From assembly GCA_946885665.1 (NCBI GenBank), contig CAMPGT010000009.1, positions 1 through 35,100 on the forward strand: DNA of 35,100 bases, written 5' to 3'. This DNA comes from an uncultured Chitinophagaceae bacterium (lineage in GTDB: Bacteria > Bacteroidota > Bacteroidia > Chitinophagales > Chitinophagaceae). Shown here piece after piece: positions 24,317 to 32,843 of the stretch. Position numbers and translations under genes: made by a program. A model generated the notes under the pieces. The model had not been told where the DNA came from. It saw only the letters and a program-made list of their open reading frames with translations, and searched no databases. Position 1 is the first letter of the stretch, and every line of letters begins with the position of its first letter.

Positions 24317-25651
24317 TTATCCGGCCGACTTCAACACCAGCACCCAATCTTTGCCATAACCAGCCGAAGGCGGCTTGAACTGGTGTTCCGAAACATTATC
24401 GAACGATCCGGCATCTGTTGACTTCCCTGTTCGCGGATCGAACCACGAACAGTTGAAATTGCTTCCTTTCAATTTACCGGGCAACACGGTTACCGGCCTT
24501 CCTGCGGCGGTATAGATCAACGCATAGCCATCGCCGCGTGTTGCCTGTATCCGTTCGGCCGCAACGTTGTTGTTTTCTTTTATCAAACTTTGATCAGGTA
24601 TGCGCGAAAGGATGTCGAAAGCGGTCATCAGCTTTTTCACGTGCGTCATTTGGTTTGCACCCGGCAGCTCCATGGCATCATACCAAAAATAATGGGCGCC
24701 GTTTACCGGTTCTCTTTCGGGAGAATACATTTGCCAGATGTCGTGGCAACCGTAGGTGTGGCCGAAGGCGCCTCCGAATAAATCGAGGTATGCCGATTTT
24801 CTTACGTCGTAAGCGCTGGACGTTCCCAGGTCTTTGGCGTTAAAGCATACAGGATGGTCCTCATAAATGGGTTCACCATCAATTACCGGTTTTACCGGTT
24901 GCAGGTGGTAAGCCGCCTGTATTTTATTATAGACATCGTTATCCCTGCAGTGACCCGTCTGGAACATGTCAAAATCGAACCACTCATCCTTTGCGAACCA
25001 TTCAGCGGATCCCAGTTCGTTGGGTTGCGTGTGAAAGGTGATCAGCGCTTTTTTGCCGATAGCCTTTTCGATGGCATTGGCCATTGCCCGCCATACCTTC
25101 AGATCGGCTTCGCCACGCGGCTTGCGGTCGCCGCCGAGTATCCAGATAATATTTGTTTTGTTTTTATAGCGGGTCGCGAGCCAGCCCGCGTAAACGGCTG
25201 CATTTTTTTCATTGAATATTTCAGGGCCGATGCCCCATCTGTCTTTGTTCACCTTATCGCCCCAGGTAGGCAGCAACCCAATGTTTAGGTGATATTCGCC
25301 GGCCTTGTTGATGATATAATCAACGTGCTCGAAATACTTCTCATTCGGTTTGGAAGGATCGTTGTCTATTAATGGCGTTTGTCCGTATGCGTTAGGTTCG
25401 TTCAGCCCGTTGAATTCGGCGAGTGCCACTGCCTGGATCACGGTAAACCCCTGTTCGCTTCTGCGTTTAAGATATTTGTCGGCATCTTCCCTGTTGAGGC
25501 GGTGGAAGAGTTCCCATGCGGTGTCGCCAAGCCAGAAAAACGGCTGGCCGTCTTTCAGAATAAACCGTTTGTTGTCACTTACGGTGAATTGCGCGCGTAG
25601 CTGCGTTGCAGTGCAGATTACGAGTAAGAGGGGAAGGAAATATTTATACAT
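24317..25651 (-). CDS. GH140-like (DUF4038/collagen-binding-like) secreted glycosidase
   Basis: The 444-residue protein has a signal peptide (about 1-20, ending LRA-Q) and a DUF4038 TIM-barrel domain: FWLGDTAWELFHRLNREDAD (about 38-58), a WILGGDRKP motif (about 167-175) with the family's acidic residue, and VIDGEPIYEDHP (about 258-269). The C-terminal approximately 90 residues form a DUF5060/collagen-binding-like sandwich (YTAAGRPVTVLPGKL and WFDPRTGKS). The characterised family member BT1012 is an apiosidase acting on rhamnogalacturonan II, but DUF4038 proteins vary in specificity. It converges with the regulator gene with no gap (stop codons adjacent). Its transcript is separate from the main operon, though it may share regulation. 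Confidence 0.82.
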   Translation of the reverse strand: MYKYFLPLLLVICTATQLRAQFTVSDNKRFILKDGQPFFWLGDTAWELFHRLNREDADKYLKRRSEQGFTVIQAVALAEFNGLNEPNAYGQTPLIDNDPSKPNEKYFEHVDYIINKAGEYHLNIGLLPTWGDKVNKDRWGIGPEIFNEKNAAVYAGWLATRYKNKTNIIWILGGDRKPRGEADLKVWRAMANAIEKAIGKKALITFHTQPNELGSAEWFAKDEWFDFDMFQTGHCRDNDVYNKIQAAYHLQPVKPVIDGEPIYEDHPVCFNAKDLGTSSAYDVRKSAYLDLFGGAFGHTYGCHDIWQMYSPEREPVNGAHYFWYDAMELPGANQMTHVKKLMTAFDILSRIPDQSLIKENNNVAAERIQATRGDGYALIYTAAGRPVTVLPGKLKGSNFNCSWFDPRTGKSTDAGSFDNVSEHQFKPPSAGYGKDWVLVLKSAG

Positions 25652-25660
25652 GCTTTAGAT

Positions 25661-25820
25661 AAAAGTTAAAACTTAAAAGTTAAAAGTTAAAACCGTCTCA
25701 CGTCTCACGTTTCACGTTTCACGTCCGCCCCCGGCGCTTCGCGCCACCCCCGCCAGCGGGGGATACGCATTGCCGATTGCCCATTGCCCATTGCCGTCTC
25801 ACGTCTCCCGTCTCCCGTTT
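25661..25820. repeat. Composite patch of short tandem repeats and GC hairpins
   Basis: The gap between two minus-strand genes is a mosaic. At 25661-25693 AAAAGTTAAAA-type words repeat at about 10 bp. At 25694-25725 CTCACGTT/TTTCACG words repeat at 8 bp. Two GC hairpins follow: GGCGC-TTC-GCGCC (25733-25745) and CCCCCGC-CA-GCGGGGG (25747-25762). At 25768-25795 ATTGCCC words repeat at 7 bp, then GTCTCCC words run to the stop codon of the next gene. The GCCAGCGGGG core and the TTGCC words also occur near the left window edge (79-93 and 118-143), so the family is dispersed. No gene is seen within it. Confidence 0.85.
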
Positions 25821-27213
25821 ACCTCACAATCCTCCACACCTTTCCATCACGCTTGGTAAACAGGTACAGTTCACCGCTGGCATCCATACCAAAGCGCATA
25901 TCCACGCGTTCATTATGACACAATTCTGCCAATGACGTACGCTTGCCCTTCAACGCGATGTTCCATTTTTTGATGGTCGCCTGCCGGCCGATTTGAAGAT
26001 CCTGCATATCCACATAAAACAGGGTGCCCGTGCCAATATCACCGAAAACATACTTTCCCTGCAGTTGCGGAACGGTGCTTCCCTGGTACTCGAAACCGCC
26101 CGATATGGCAGTTCCCTCATCATGATCGAACTCTGCAACAGGGTAAGTAACATGATATGCGGTATCGTTGGCGGGCAGCTTATACACATCATTGATATGA
26201 TCGGTATGAACAAGAAAATTACCCTCGCGAACGGGCCAGCCATAAAATCTTCCGGGTTCAACAATATCAAGTGCCTCAATTAAATGCTGCCCGATGTTGA
26301 TCGCAAACATTCTTCCGTCCCTGCTCCAGTTCAAACGATGAGGGTTCCTGAATCCATAAGCGTACACTTCATGTGCACAATCCGCGTTGCCAACGAAAGG
26401 ATTCGATGCAGGGATACCGTATTTGCCGTTTTTGCTGTTATTGCCGCGCGGGTCGATGCGAAGTATGCTGCCCCATGCGGCCGATGGTTTCCGGGAAACG
26501 AGCCCGTGATGAATTTCAACGCTGCCGCCATCGCCCACGCCAATGTACAGCAAGCCGTAATCTTCGTCTCCCGGTTTCGCTTTGTTGTTGAAAGCTATCT
26601 CCTGCACGCCATGAATACCAGTGGGCATGTTGATGCGCAGCAGTTCTCTTCCTTCGCCGATGAACGGAAATTTTGCAGGATCCGTTTTCCACTCGGTAAG
26701 CACCCATTGCAGCACAACCGGAACGGAATCGGGATATGAAAAATCGGCCGGCGCCGTTTTGGGCGGTTCGGTGTGCGTGGTGTACAAAAGGCCATTGTTT
26801 TGAAAGTCGGGATGAAAGGCAAAGCTTCCGAATCCGGTGGCCATGCCCGGCTGCGGGATGAAGTTGGGGCGCAGTTTCTTAATATCCATATACAGTTGCG
26901 GCTTACCGTTCCTGATGCGGTAGGATGTTCCGCGCAGGTCCTGTATGAAAATATCGTTGTCGCCGGGCCGGTGATCCAGCTTGATGATGCGGGTCAATTG
27001 TCCTTCGGTGGTAGATGCAGGCACCTGCGTAAAGAATTCAACGTCTGCAACCAGGTCGGAAGTTTGTATGGTGTCGGGGATAGGATTGGTCAGCGACACA
27101 GTGTCTTCAGCATGAATGGACGGCTGGGTGGTGGCTCCTGAATTACAGGAAATAGTGAAAAATGTGACGACGGCGCCAAGGCAGCCGGCAATACACAAAA
27201 AAGCTTGTTTCAT
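25819..27213 (-). CDS. PQQ-dependent sugar dehydrogenase-like beta-propeller lipoprotein
   Basis: This 464-residue protein has a lipoprotein signal ending at FFTISC (Cys23) and a propeller resembling soluble aldose/glucose-sorbosone dehydrogenases. Landmarks are GFGSFAFHPDF (about 128-138), LLYIGVGDGG, YAYGFRNPHRLNWS and a C-terminal ELYLFTKRDGKVWRI. Members bind PQQ and oxidise sugars in the periplasm, but many Bacteroidota homologues are uncharacterised and I see no PQQ biosynthesis genes here, so activity is unproven. The stop lies within the repeat patch. It is divergent from the OmpA gene with a 59-bp gap that contains a TATAAT-like sequence on the minus strand. Confidence 0.78.
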   Translation of the reverse strand: MKQAFLCIAGCLGAVVTFFTISCNSGATTQPSIHAEDTVSLTNPIPDTIQTSDLVADVEFFTQVPASTTEGQLTRIIKLDHRPGDNDIFIQDLRGTSYRIRNGKPQLYMDIKKLRPNFIPQPGMATGFGSFAFHPDFQNNGLLYTTHTEPPKTAPADFSYPDSVPVVLQWVLTEWKTDPAKFPFIGEGRELLRINMPTGIHGVQEIAFNNKAKPGDEDYGLLYIGVGDGGSVEIHHGLVSRKPSAAWGSILRIDPRGNNSKNGKYGIPASNPFVGNADCAHEVYAYGFRNPHRLNWSRDGRMFAINIGQHLIEALDIVEPGRFYGWPVREGNFLVHTDHINDVYKLPANDTAYHVTYPVAEFDHDEGTAISGGFEYQGSTVPQLQGKYVFGDIGTGTLFYVDMQDLQIGRQATIKKWNIALKGKRTSLAELCHNERVDMRFGMDASGELYLFTKRDGKVWRIVR

Positions 27214-27272
27214 CCTGCGAATCTATGAGATATGTGAGTTTTTTATTACTATTATAGCAAATCTCCTATCCG

Positions 27273-28877
27273 GTGAAAAAATTATGCATCTTTTTGCTGG
27301 CGGCTGTACTGTTCTGTAATGCCAATGCTCAGCTATCGGTTGATACCAACGGCCTTACACAGCAGAAAGACAATGTTATCAACGCCTCCACCATTATCCA
27401 GGTAGAAAACCTCGGCTTGAACATCAATTCAAAAAATCCCGAGTTAAGGCCCACGGTTTCCGCCGACGGCAACCTGCTTTTCTTCATCTGCGAAAACGAT
27501 CCTTTCAACACAAAATACAATTCGGTGCCCAATTCGCAAGACATCTGGTTTGCGCAACGTGAGGAAAACGGCACGTGGGGCGGCGCCGTTCATCTTTCGT
27601 ATCCGCTCAATACCATGCAGTACAACGCCGTTTACTGGATATCGCCCGACAATAACCGCATCCTCATAAGAGGCGCTTTTCACCAGGGCGCCTATATGGG
27701 TAAGGGAGTAAGCTTCTGCGAACTGCAGGATAACGGACGATGGGGCGAGCCGGAAATGCTGAGAATAAGAGACTACCACAAATACGACCGCGGCCGCCAA
27801 TCCGGCGCCACCATGGCGCACGATGGCCGTACCCTGCTCTTGTACCTGACACCGGAAAACGGCGAAGTGAATAATGATCTCTACGTTTGTTTTCTGCTGA
27901 AAGATGGAACCTGGAGCGAACCGAAAAGTCTCGGTAAAAAAATAAACCTGCCCGATTATGATGAAATGACGCCTTACCTGGCAGCCGATGGCATGACGCT
28001 GTACTTCAGCAGCAACCGGCCCGGCGGACTTGGCGACAACGACATCTACATGTGCAAACGCCTTGATAAAAGCTGGCAGAACTGGAGCGACCCGGTAAAT
28101 CTCGGCAGTCCCATTAATTCTGAAAACTGGGACGCCTTTTTTACGCTCGATGCTGGCGGCGAATTTGCCTATCTCACCAATACCGTCAATACCTATGGAG
28201 AAAGCGACATCGTAAGGATAAGACTGATGGAAAAAGAGAAGCCGGACCCCGTTCTTCTCGTGAGCGGCAACGTGTACAATGTTAAGACCAGGGAACCCCT
28301 CAGTGCATCGCTGGTGTATGAAACGCTTCCTGATGGCGACATCGCCGGCAGCGGAATGTCGAATGCCGCCGACGGGTCATTCAAGATCGTGTTGCCTTAT
28401 GACAAAAATTACAGCATACGGGCCACTGCCGACAAATTTTTCGCCATCTCCGAAAACCTGAATCTTGATTCGCTGGTGAAAGCCGGATACAAAGAAATTC
28501 ACAAGGACCTTTACCTGGCGCCTATCGAGATCGGACAAATCGTGCGGCTCAACAATGTGTTCTTTGATTTTGATAAATGGGACCTTCGTCCCGAGTCGTA
28601 TGTGGAGCTGAACAGGGTCGTTGAGTTGCTGCAGGAAAATCCGGCGATAGAGATAGAAATGAGTGCGCACACAGACAGCAAGGGTTCTGATGAATATAAC
28701 TTCACGCTAAGTGATCAAAGGGCCCGGTCGGTGAGGGAATATATTTTGTCTAAAGGCATCAGGGCATCGAGGATTCAATCAAAGGGATATGGTGAAACCA
28801 AACCGGTTGCAGCGAACGACACCGATGAAAACAGGCAACTGAACAGAAGAGTAGAATTTACAATATTGAAGAATTAG
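27273..28877 (+). CDS. OmpA-family protein with PD40 beta-propeller repeats
   Basis: The 534-residue protein starts with GTG at 27273, supported by a good signal peptide (MKKLCIFLLAAVLFCNANA-Q). Residues about 50-320 contain PD40/WD40-like repeats (RPTVSADGNLLFF, MTPYLAADGMTLYFSSNRPG, WDAFFTLDAGGEFAYLTN). A carboxypeptidase-regulatory-like segment (about 328-415) follows. The OmpA peptidoglycan-binding domain (about 425-534) has NVFFDFDKWDLRPES, SAHTDSKGS and NRQLNRRVEF. It should tether the outer membrane to the cell wall. Similar proteins occur in T9SS-related and envelope-maintenance loci. The stop codon is 4 bp from the convergent YegP-like gene, and the two ends form an imperfect hairpin. 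Confidence 0.9.
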   Translation: MKKLCIFLLAAVLFCNANAQLSVDTNGLTQQKDNVINASTIIQVENLGLNINSKNPELRPTVSADGNLLFFICENDPFNTKYNSVPNSQDIWFAQREENGTWGGAVHLSYPLNTMQYNAVYWISPDNNRILIRGAFHQGAYMGKGVSFCELQDNGRWGEPEMLRIRDYHKYDRGRQSGATMAHDGRTLLLYLTPENGEVNNDLYVCFLLKDGTWSEPKSLGKKINLPDYDEMTPYLAADGMTLYFSSNRPGGLGDNDIYMCKRLDKSWQNWSDPVNLGSPINSENWDAFFTLDAGGEFAYLTNTVNTYGESDIVRIRLMEKEKPDPVLLVSGNVYNVKTREPLSASLVYETLPDGDIAGSGMSNAADGSFKIVLPYDKNYSIRATADKFFAISENLNLDSLVKAGYKEIHKDLYLAPIEIGQIVRLNNVFFDFDKWDLRPESYVELNRVVELLQENPAIEIEMSAHTDSKGSDEYNFTLSDQRARSVREYILSKGIRASRIQSKGYGETKPVAANDTDENRQLNRRVEFTILKN

Positions 28878-28881
28878 CAAA

Positions 28882-29247
28882 TTATTCTTCGACCATATCG
28901 GCAAACATCAGTTCGCGCTGCGCCGAAAGAAGTATGCGGTCTCTTTCCGCGGCGCTGCGGAACAGGTCGCTCGATGCGATACATGATCCCTGCACATTCA
29001 GCACAACAAAAAAGTAGCGGTTGTCGGTTGAAATGCATTTGCGAATGCAACGGTTGTTGTGTGCGTTTTTCTTCAGGCTCATCATCGCGCGAATACAGGC
29101 AACCGCGCTCCTGAATCGGTTACCCGTCAGCAGTTTTTCATTGTCAACCGTTACCAGTTCAAAATTATAACCATCGGGAACGGTCATGAGCACCAATTTT
29201 GCGGGAGAGATTTTTATGTTTTCGTAGGAAGTGTTTACCTGTATCAT
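28882..29247 (-). CDS. YegP-like DUF1508 domain protein
   Basis: The 121-residue protein shows two DUF1508-type half repeats: FELVTVDNEKLLTGNRFRSA followed by CIRAMMSLKKNA (about 29-60), then RYFFVVLNVQGSCIASSDLF with SAAERDRILLS (about 77-108). Family members such as E. coli YegP are small tandem beta-beta-beta-alpha proteins of unknown function. It has no signal peptide. It is convergent with the OmpA gene and lies downstream of the ABC transporter gene, from which a strong terminator separates it, so it probably has its own promoter. The near match TACATTTA to TAnnTTTG upstream of the ATG is a candidate. Confidence 0.7.
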   Translation of the reverse strand: MIQVNTSYENIKISPAKLVLMTVPDGYNFELVTVDNEKLLTGNRFRSAVACIRAMMSLKKNAHNNRCIRKCISTDNRYFFVVLNVQGSCIASSDLFRSAAERDRILLSAQRELMFADMVEE

Positions 29248-29285
29248 CGGACACGATTTAGCGGGTAAATGTATCCCGTTTGTTT

Positions 29286-29310
29286 AAAAAAAACACCCGT
29301 AGTTCTACGG
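29286..29310 (-). terminator. Rho-independent terminator after the ABC transporter gene
   Basis: On the minus strand CCGTA/TACGG with a GAAC loop (29297-29310) is followed by GTG and eight T (29293-29286). The orientation and position just past the ABC gene stop make it the end of that transcript and isolate the YegP-like gene. Confidence 0.82.
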
Positions 29311-29313
29311 TAA

Positions 29314-31119
29314 TTATTGATAGCCCCTCGCCTGCAGATGAAAGAGTTCGGCATAGCGTTCGTTCCTGCGCAACAGTTCGTCGTGGCTTCCCGCTTCTAT
29401 CAGTTCACCTTTGTCCAATACCAATATCCGGTCGGCCATGCGCACGGTTGAAAAACGGTGCGATATCAGTACTGCCGTCTTGCCCCGGGTCAGTTCTGCA
29501 AAGCGTTGAAACACCTGGTATTCCGCCCTTGCGTCGAGGGCCGACGTGGGCTCGTCAAGGATGAGCAGCTGTGCGTCTTTCATATATGCCCTGGCCAGTG
29601 CAATTTTTTGCCATTCGCCGCCGGAAAGTTCCACTCCCTGGTTGAACCGCTTACCCAGCGCCTGGTCATACCCGTGCGGCAGCTTTTGCACCAGCAGGTC
29701 AGCGAGGCTTTGCTTTGCTGACTGCACGATCAGTTCGCGGTTTTCCTTTTCACCAATATTGCCGACGGCTATATTTTGCGACACCGTCATCTGGTACCTC
29801 AGGTAATCCTGGAAGATCACGCCCACCTGGTTTCTCAGATCTTCCAGATCATATTCCCTGAGGTCAGCGCCATCCAGCAGGATGCGGCCTTCGGTGGGAT
29901 CGTACAGGCGCGCGAGTAATTTAACCAGGGTAGTTTTTCCGGCGCCGTTTTCACCGACGAGCGCGAGTTTTTCGCCGGCACGCAATGTAAAGCTCAGGTG
30001 ACGGTTGGCCCATTTGTCTGAATTGGCATATTTGAAACCAACATCTTCAAAAACAAATCCTGTGCGGATGGGCCGCGGAAAGGCGCGTGCATTTTTCATG
30101 AACCTGATCTTTGGCTGGATCTTGAAAAAATCAAAAAAATCTTTGAGATAGATCGCTCCCTGCGAAACCGACGTGAACCGTGATAAAATTCCTTCAAGGA
30201 GGCTTCGCAATTGACGGAACGAACCGGCAAGGAAAGTAAGCGTACCAATGGTGAGGTCGCCGTCAATGGTTTTTGAAATGATATACACGTACGCGCCGTA
30301 GTAGCCAAGCGTTCCGATGAGTGAAAACAATGTACCCCACAACGATCTGCGGATGGAAAGCTTTTTGTTATCCAGGAAAAACTTTCCCGACAACTGGCGG
30401 AAACGGTCGACCAGGAAATCGGCGAGGCGAAATATCTTCACTTCTTTTGCTGTTTCATCGCTCGCGCCAACATACCTGATGTAATCCAGTTCCCTGCGTT
30501 CCGGCGTTTGCCGCCTGCTTAGCGAGTACGTTCTGTCGTTGAAATACGATTCGCCGAGGAACGCGGGCAGCACAGCAACAAAAAGCAAAAGGATGAGCCA
30601 GGGGTTGAAAACGATCAGGCCCGCGCCCAGGAAGAACATCGTGATGATGTCCTGCACCTGGCTCAGGACCTGCGAAAGCAATATCGTGCGGCCAACGGTT
30701 TGCTGTCTCGCCCTTTCGAGCTTGTCGTAAAATGTGGAATCTTCGAACTGGTCGAGGTCGAGTGTGGCGGCGTGTTGCATGATCCTGATCGAAGTGAAGT
30801 TCGAAAACAGGTCTCCGAGCATGCTGTCGACCAGTGTGGTGGCGCGGCTCAGGCCATCCGAAAGTATAGCCAGGGCCAGTTCGATGCCTATGAGTTCCCA
30901 CAGGTATGTGTGTGGCACATTCGGTGTTGAGCCGATATGGATCACCTCGTCGATGATTAATTTTCCAACGTACAGGATGGAAACGGGAATGGCTGACCGC
31001 GCAATTCTCAACAGTGCGTTCGCAATGGTGAGGGGTTTGCTGGTGTTCCATACCAGCCTGAAAAAGGCGGGCAAATTGGCCAGCGCAGAAAACTTCTCTT
31101 TTAACGTGACATCTGCCAT
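29314..31119 (-). CDS. ABC transporter, fused permease and ATPase (exporter type)
   Basis: The 601-residue half-transporter has a six-helix transmembrane domain (about 25-330) and an ATP-binding domain (about 355-601). Visible motifs are Walker A GENGAGKTT (389-397), signature LSGGEWQK (498-505), Walker B LLILDEP (518-524) and H-loop His554. It should work as a homodimer at the inner membrane and export a lipid, peptide or drug; sequence does not show which. It is divergent from the HAD phosphatase gene, with only 24-54 bp between them depending on the HAD start, and ends at a strong terminator. Confidence 0.93.
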   Translation of the reverse strand: MADVTLKEKFSALANLPAFFRLVWNTSKPLTIANALLRIARSAIPVSILYVGKLIIDEVIHIGSTPNVPHTYLWELIGIELALAILSDGLSRATTLVDSMLGDLFSNFTSIRIMQHAATLDLDQFEDSTFYDKLERARQQTVGRTILLSQVLSQVQDIITMFFLGAGLIVFNPWLILLLFVAVLPAFLGESYFNDRTYSLSRRQTPERRELDYIRYVGASDETAKEVKIFRLADFLVDRFRQLSGKFFLDNKKLSIRRSLWGTLFSLIGTLGYYGAYVYIISKTIDGDLTIGTLTFLAGSFRQLRSLLEGILSRFTSVSQGAIYLKDFFDFFKIQPKIRFMKNARAFPRPIRTGFVFEDVGFKYANSDKWANRHLSFTLRAGEKLALVGENGAGKTTLVKLLARLYDPTEGRILLDGADLREYDLEDLRNQVGVIFQDYLRYQMTVSQNIAVGNIGEKENRELIVQSAKQSLADLLVQKLPHGYDQALGKRFNQGVELSGGEWQKIALARAYMKDAQLLILDEPTSALDARAEYQVFQRFAELTRGKTAVLISHRFSTVRMADRILVLDKGELIEAGSHDELLRRNERYAELFHLQARGYQ

Positions 31120-31129
31120 TCAACTAAAT

Positions 31130-31137
31130 TATATTTT
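31130..31137 (+). promoter_or_regulatory. Candidate -7 element for the HAD phosphatase gene
   Basis: TATATTTT differs from TAnnTTTG at one fixed position. It lies about 37 bp upstream of the ATG at 31174 but only 7 bp before the ATG at 31144, which argues for the downstream start. No clear -33 partner was found. Confidence 0.3.
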
Positions 31138-31173
31138 TACCGAATGAAAAAAATTGAAACATCAAATTTATCT

Positions 31174-31785
31174 ATGCAAAACATCAAAAATGTCATCTTC
31201 GATCTCGGCGGCGTGATCCTGAACATCGATTTTAAGAAAACAGAAGAAGCATTTCAATTATTGGGCCTGAACAACTTTTTAGACCATATCAGCCAGCACC
31301 ACATCACCGATTTTTTTGAAAAATATGAAACGGGGATGCTGACAGATGCAGAATTTATTACCGGCATACAAAAGCTCGTCGGCAAACCCCTTGAAGAAGA
31401 ACAGATCATCGCCGCGTGGAACGCGCTGCTGCTCGACTTCCCTCCCGCGCGCATCGCCCTGCTGAAAAGAATCAAAACAAAATACCGCACCTTCCTGCTC
31501 AGTAACACCAACTCTATCCACCACATCGAATACAGGGCACGGCTGTACCGCGACGAAGGCGTTTACATCGAAGACCTCTTTGAAAAAGTTTACTACTCCC
31601 ACACTGTGAAGATGCGCAAGCCCGGCGCCGATATATTCAGGCTGGTGCTGAGCGACAACAACCTGAAAGCGGATGAAACCCTGTTCATCGACGACACGCT
31701 CGCCAATTTTCCCGAAGCCGAGAAGCTGGGCATACATGTTCATCACCTCAAACCCGGAACCGATATCACAGAGATCGGATTGTAA
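31174..31785 (+). CDS. HAD-superfamily sugar-phosphatase-like hydrolase (YihX-like)
   Basis: From the ATG at 31174 the protein has 203 residues and starts MQNIKNVIFDLGGV; the ATG at 31144 would add ten Lys- and Ser-rich residues that homologues usually lack. HAD motifs are visible: motif I IFDLGGV with nucleophile Asp10, motif II LLSNTN, motif III Lys in KMRKPGADIF, and motif IV LFIDDT. Replacement of the second motif I Asp by Gly is normal for the YihX/HAD-IA variant 3 group, whose E. coli member dephosphorylates alpha-D-glucose 1-phosphate. Expected to be cytoplasmic. It lies 69 bp upstream of the aldo/keto reductase gene. Confidence 0.86.
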   Translation: MQNIKNVIFDLGGVILNIDFKKTEEAFQLLGLNNFLDHISQHHITDFFEKYETGMLTDAEFITGIQKLVGKPLEEEQIIAAWNALLLDFPPARIALLKRIKTKYRTFLLSNTNSIHHIEYRARLYRDEGVYIEDLFEKVYYSHTVKMRKPGADIFRLVLSDNNLKADETLFIDDTLANFPEAEKLGIHVHHLKPGTDITEIGL

Positions 31786-31796
31786 ACGGCGATTGT

Positions 31797-31818
31797 TGCG
31801 GGCGTGCCACCGCATTTT
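31797..31818 (+). terminator. Weak possible terminator after the HAD gene
   Basis: TGCGG (31797-31801) and CCGCA (31810-31814) can pair around an 8-base loop, followed by TTTT. The stem is short and the T run is only four, so it may be partial or a chance inverted repeat. Confidence 0.3.
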
Positions 31819-31854
31819 AATTAACCTGTACCTTCGTGTAATAAATTCAATTGT

Positions 31855-32838
31855 ATGAAGTATAGAAAACTGGGAAACACCGGTGAGCATCTGTCTGCCA
31901 TCGGTTTAGGATGTATGGGTATGAGCCACGCTTATGGCACCGTTAACGACAAAGAATCGATAGCCACGCTCGAAGAAGCCATTCAACTCGGAGTGAATTT
32001 TTGGGACACCGCCGACATGTATGGAAAGGGCGCCAATGAAGAGCTTGTTTCGCGTGTGCTCGTGCCGAACCGCGATAAAGTATTCATCGCAACAAAATTC
32101 GGATTTCAGTGGCGTGAAGATGGCACAAACTACCTGGACGTAACGCCGGCGCACATAAAAAAAGCCGTAGAGCTAAGTCTTAAACGACTACGGATCGAAA
32201 CCATAGACCTTTATTATGCGCACCGGCTGGATGCGAACGTGCCGGTGGAAGACACAGTGGGCGCCATGGCAGACCTGGTGAAAGAAGGAAAGGTAAGATA
32301 CCTCGGACTCTCTGAAGCGTCTGCCGCTTCGATCAGGAAGGCACACGCGGTTCATCCCATCGCCGCGCTGCAGAGTGAATATTCGATTTTGACGAGAGAC
32401 GTGGAAAAAGAAATTCTGCCCACCATACGCGAGCTGGGAATTACCTTCATTCCGTACAGTCCGTTAGCAAGAGGACTGATCACCGCAACCATCACAAATG
32501 TTGAAGAATTGCCGAAGAATGATTTTCGCCGTACGGTGCCGCGCTTCAATGACCAGCACTTTGTAAACAACCAGCATCTTGTTGCGGAATTCGCGGCATT
32601 CGCGCTGCAAAAGAGATGCACGCCGGCTCAACTTGCGCTGGCATGGGTGTTGGCACAGGGCGACGACATGATACCGATACCGGGAACGAAAAGAAGAAAA
32701 TACCTCGTGGAAAATATCGGCGCACTCGATGTTGAACTCAACGAAAGTGAACGCGACTTAATCGACCGTATTGTTGAAAGAAATCCCGACATCGGCGCAC
32801 GTTACAGTGAAGGCGCCTGGAGGCTGATCAATCATTAA
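31855..32838 (+). CDS. Aldo/keto reductase
   Basis: The 327-residue protein is a soluble AKR-type NADPH-dependent oxidoreductase. It has the N-terminal pattern [12 protein letters not shown] and the tetrad Asp51, Tyr56 ([10 protein letters not shown]), Lys81 (ATKFG) and His123 (YAHRLD). The C-terminal cofactor region contains [18 protein letters not shown]. This subgroup resembles YakC/AKR13-like enzymes, which often reduce aldehydes and quinones. The substrate is unknown. It lies on the same strand as the HAD phosphatase and converges on the dienelactone hydrolase gene with a 5-bp gap. Confidence 0.93.
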   Translation: MKYRKLGNTGEHLSAIGLGCMGMSHAYGTVNDKESIATLEEAIQLGVNFWDTADMYGKGANEELVSRVLVPNRDKVFIATKFGFQWREDGTNYLDVTPAHIKKAVELSLKRLRIETIDLYYAHRLDANVPVEDTVGAMADLVKEGKVRYLGLSEASAASIRKAHAVHPIAALQSEYSILTRDVEKEILPTIRELGITFIPYSPLARGLITATITNVEELPKNDFRRTVPRFNDQHFVNNQHLVAEFAAFALQKRCTPAQLALAWVLAQGDDMIPIPGTKRRKYLVENIGALDVELNESERDLIDRIVERNPDIGARYSEGAWRLINH

Positions 32839-32843
32839 AGCAG

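Noticed and set aside
25733..25762. Intrinsic terminator of the PQQ dehydrogenase gene
   Set aside because: Two GC hairpins exist but no T-run follows on the minus strand; better described as part of the repeat patch.
28868..28890. Terminator hairpin between the OmpA and YegP-like genes
   Set aside because: GAAGAAT/ATTCTTC can pair but is AT-rich and lacks a T-tract in either direction; too weak to call.
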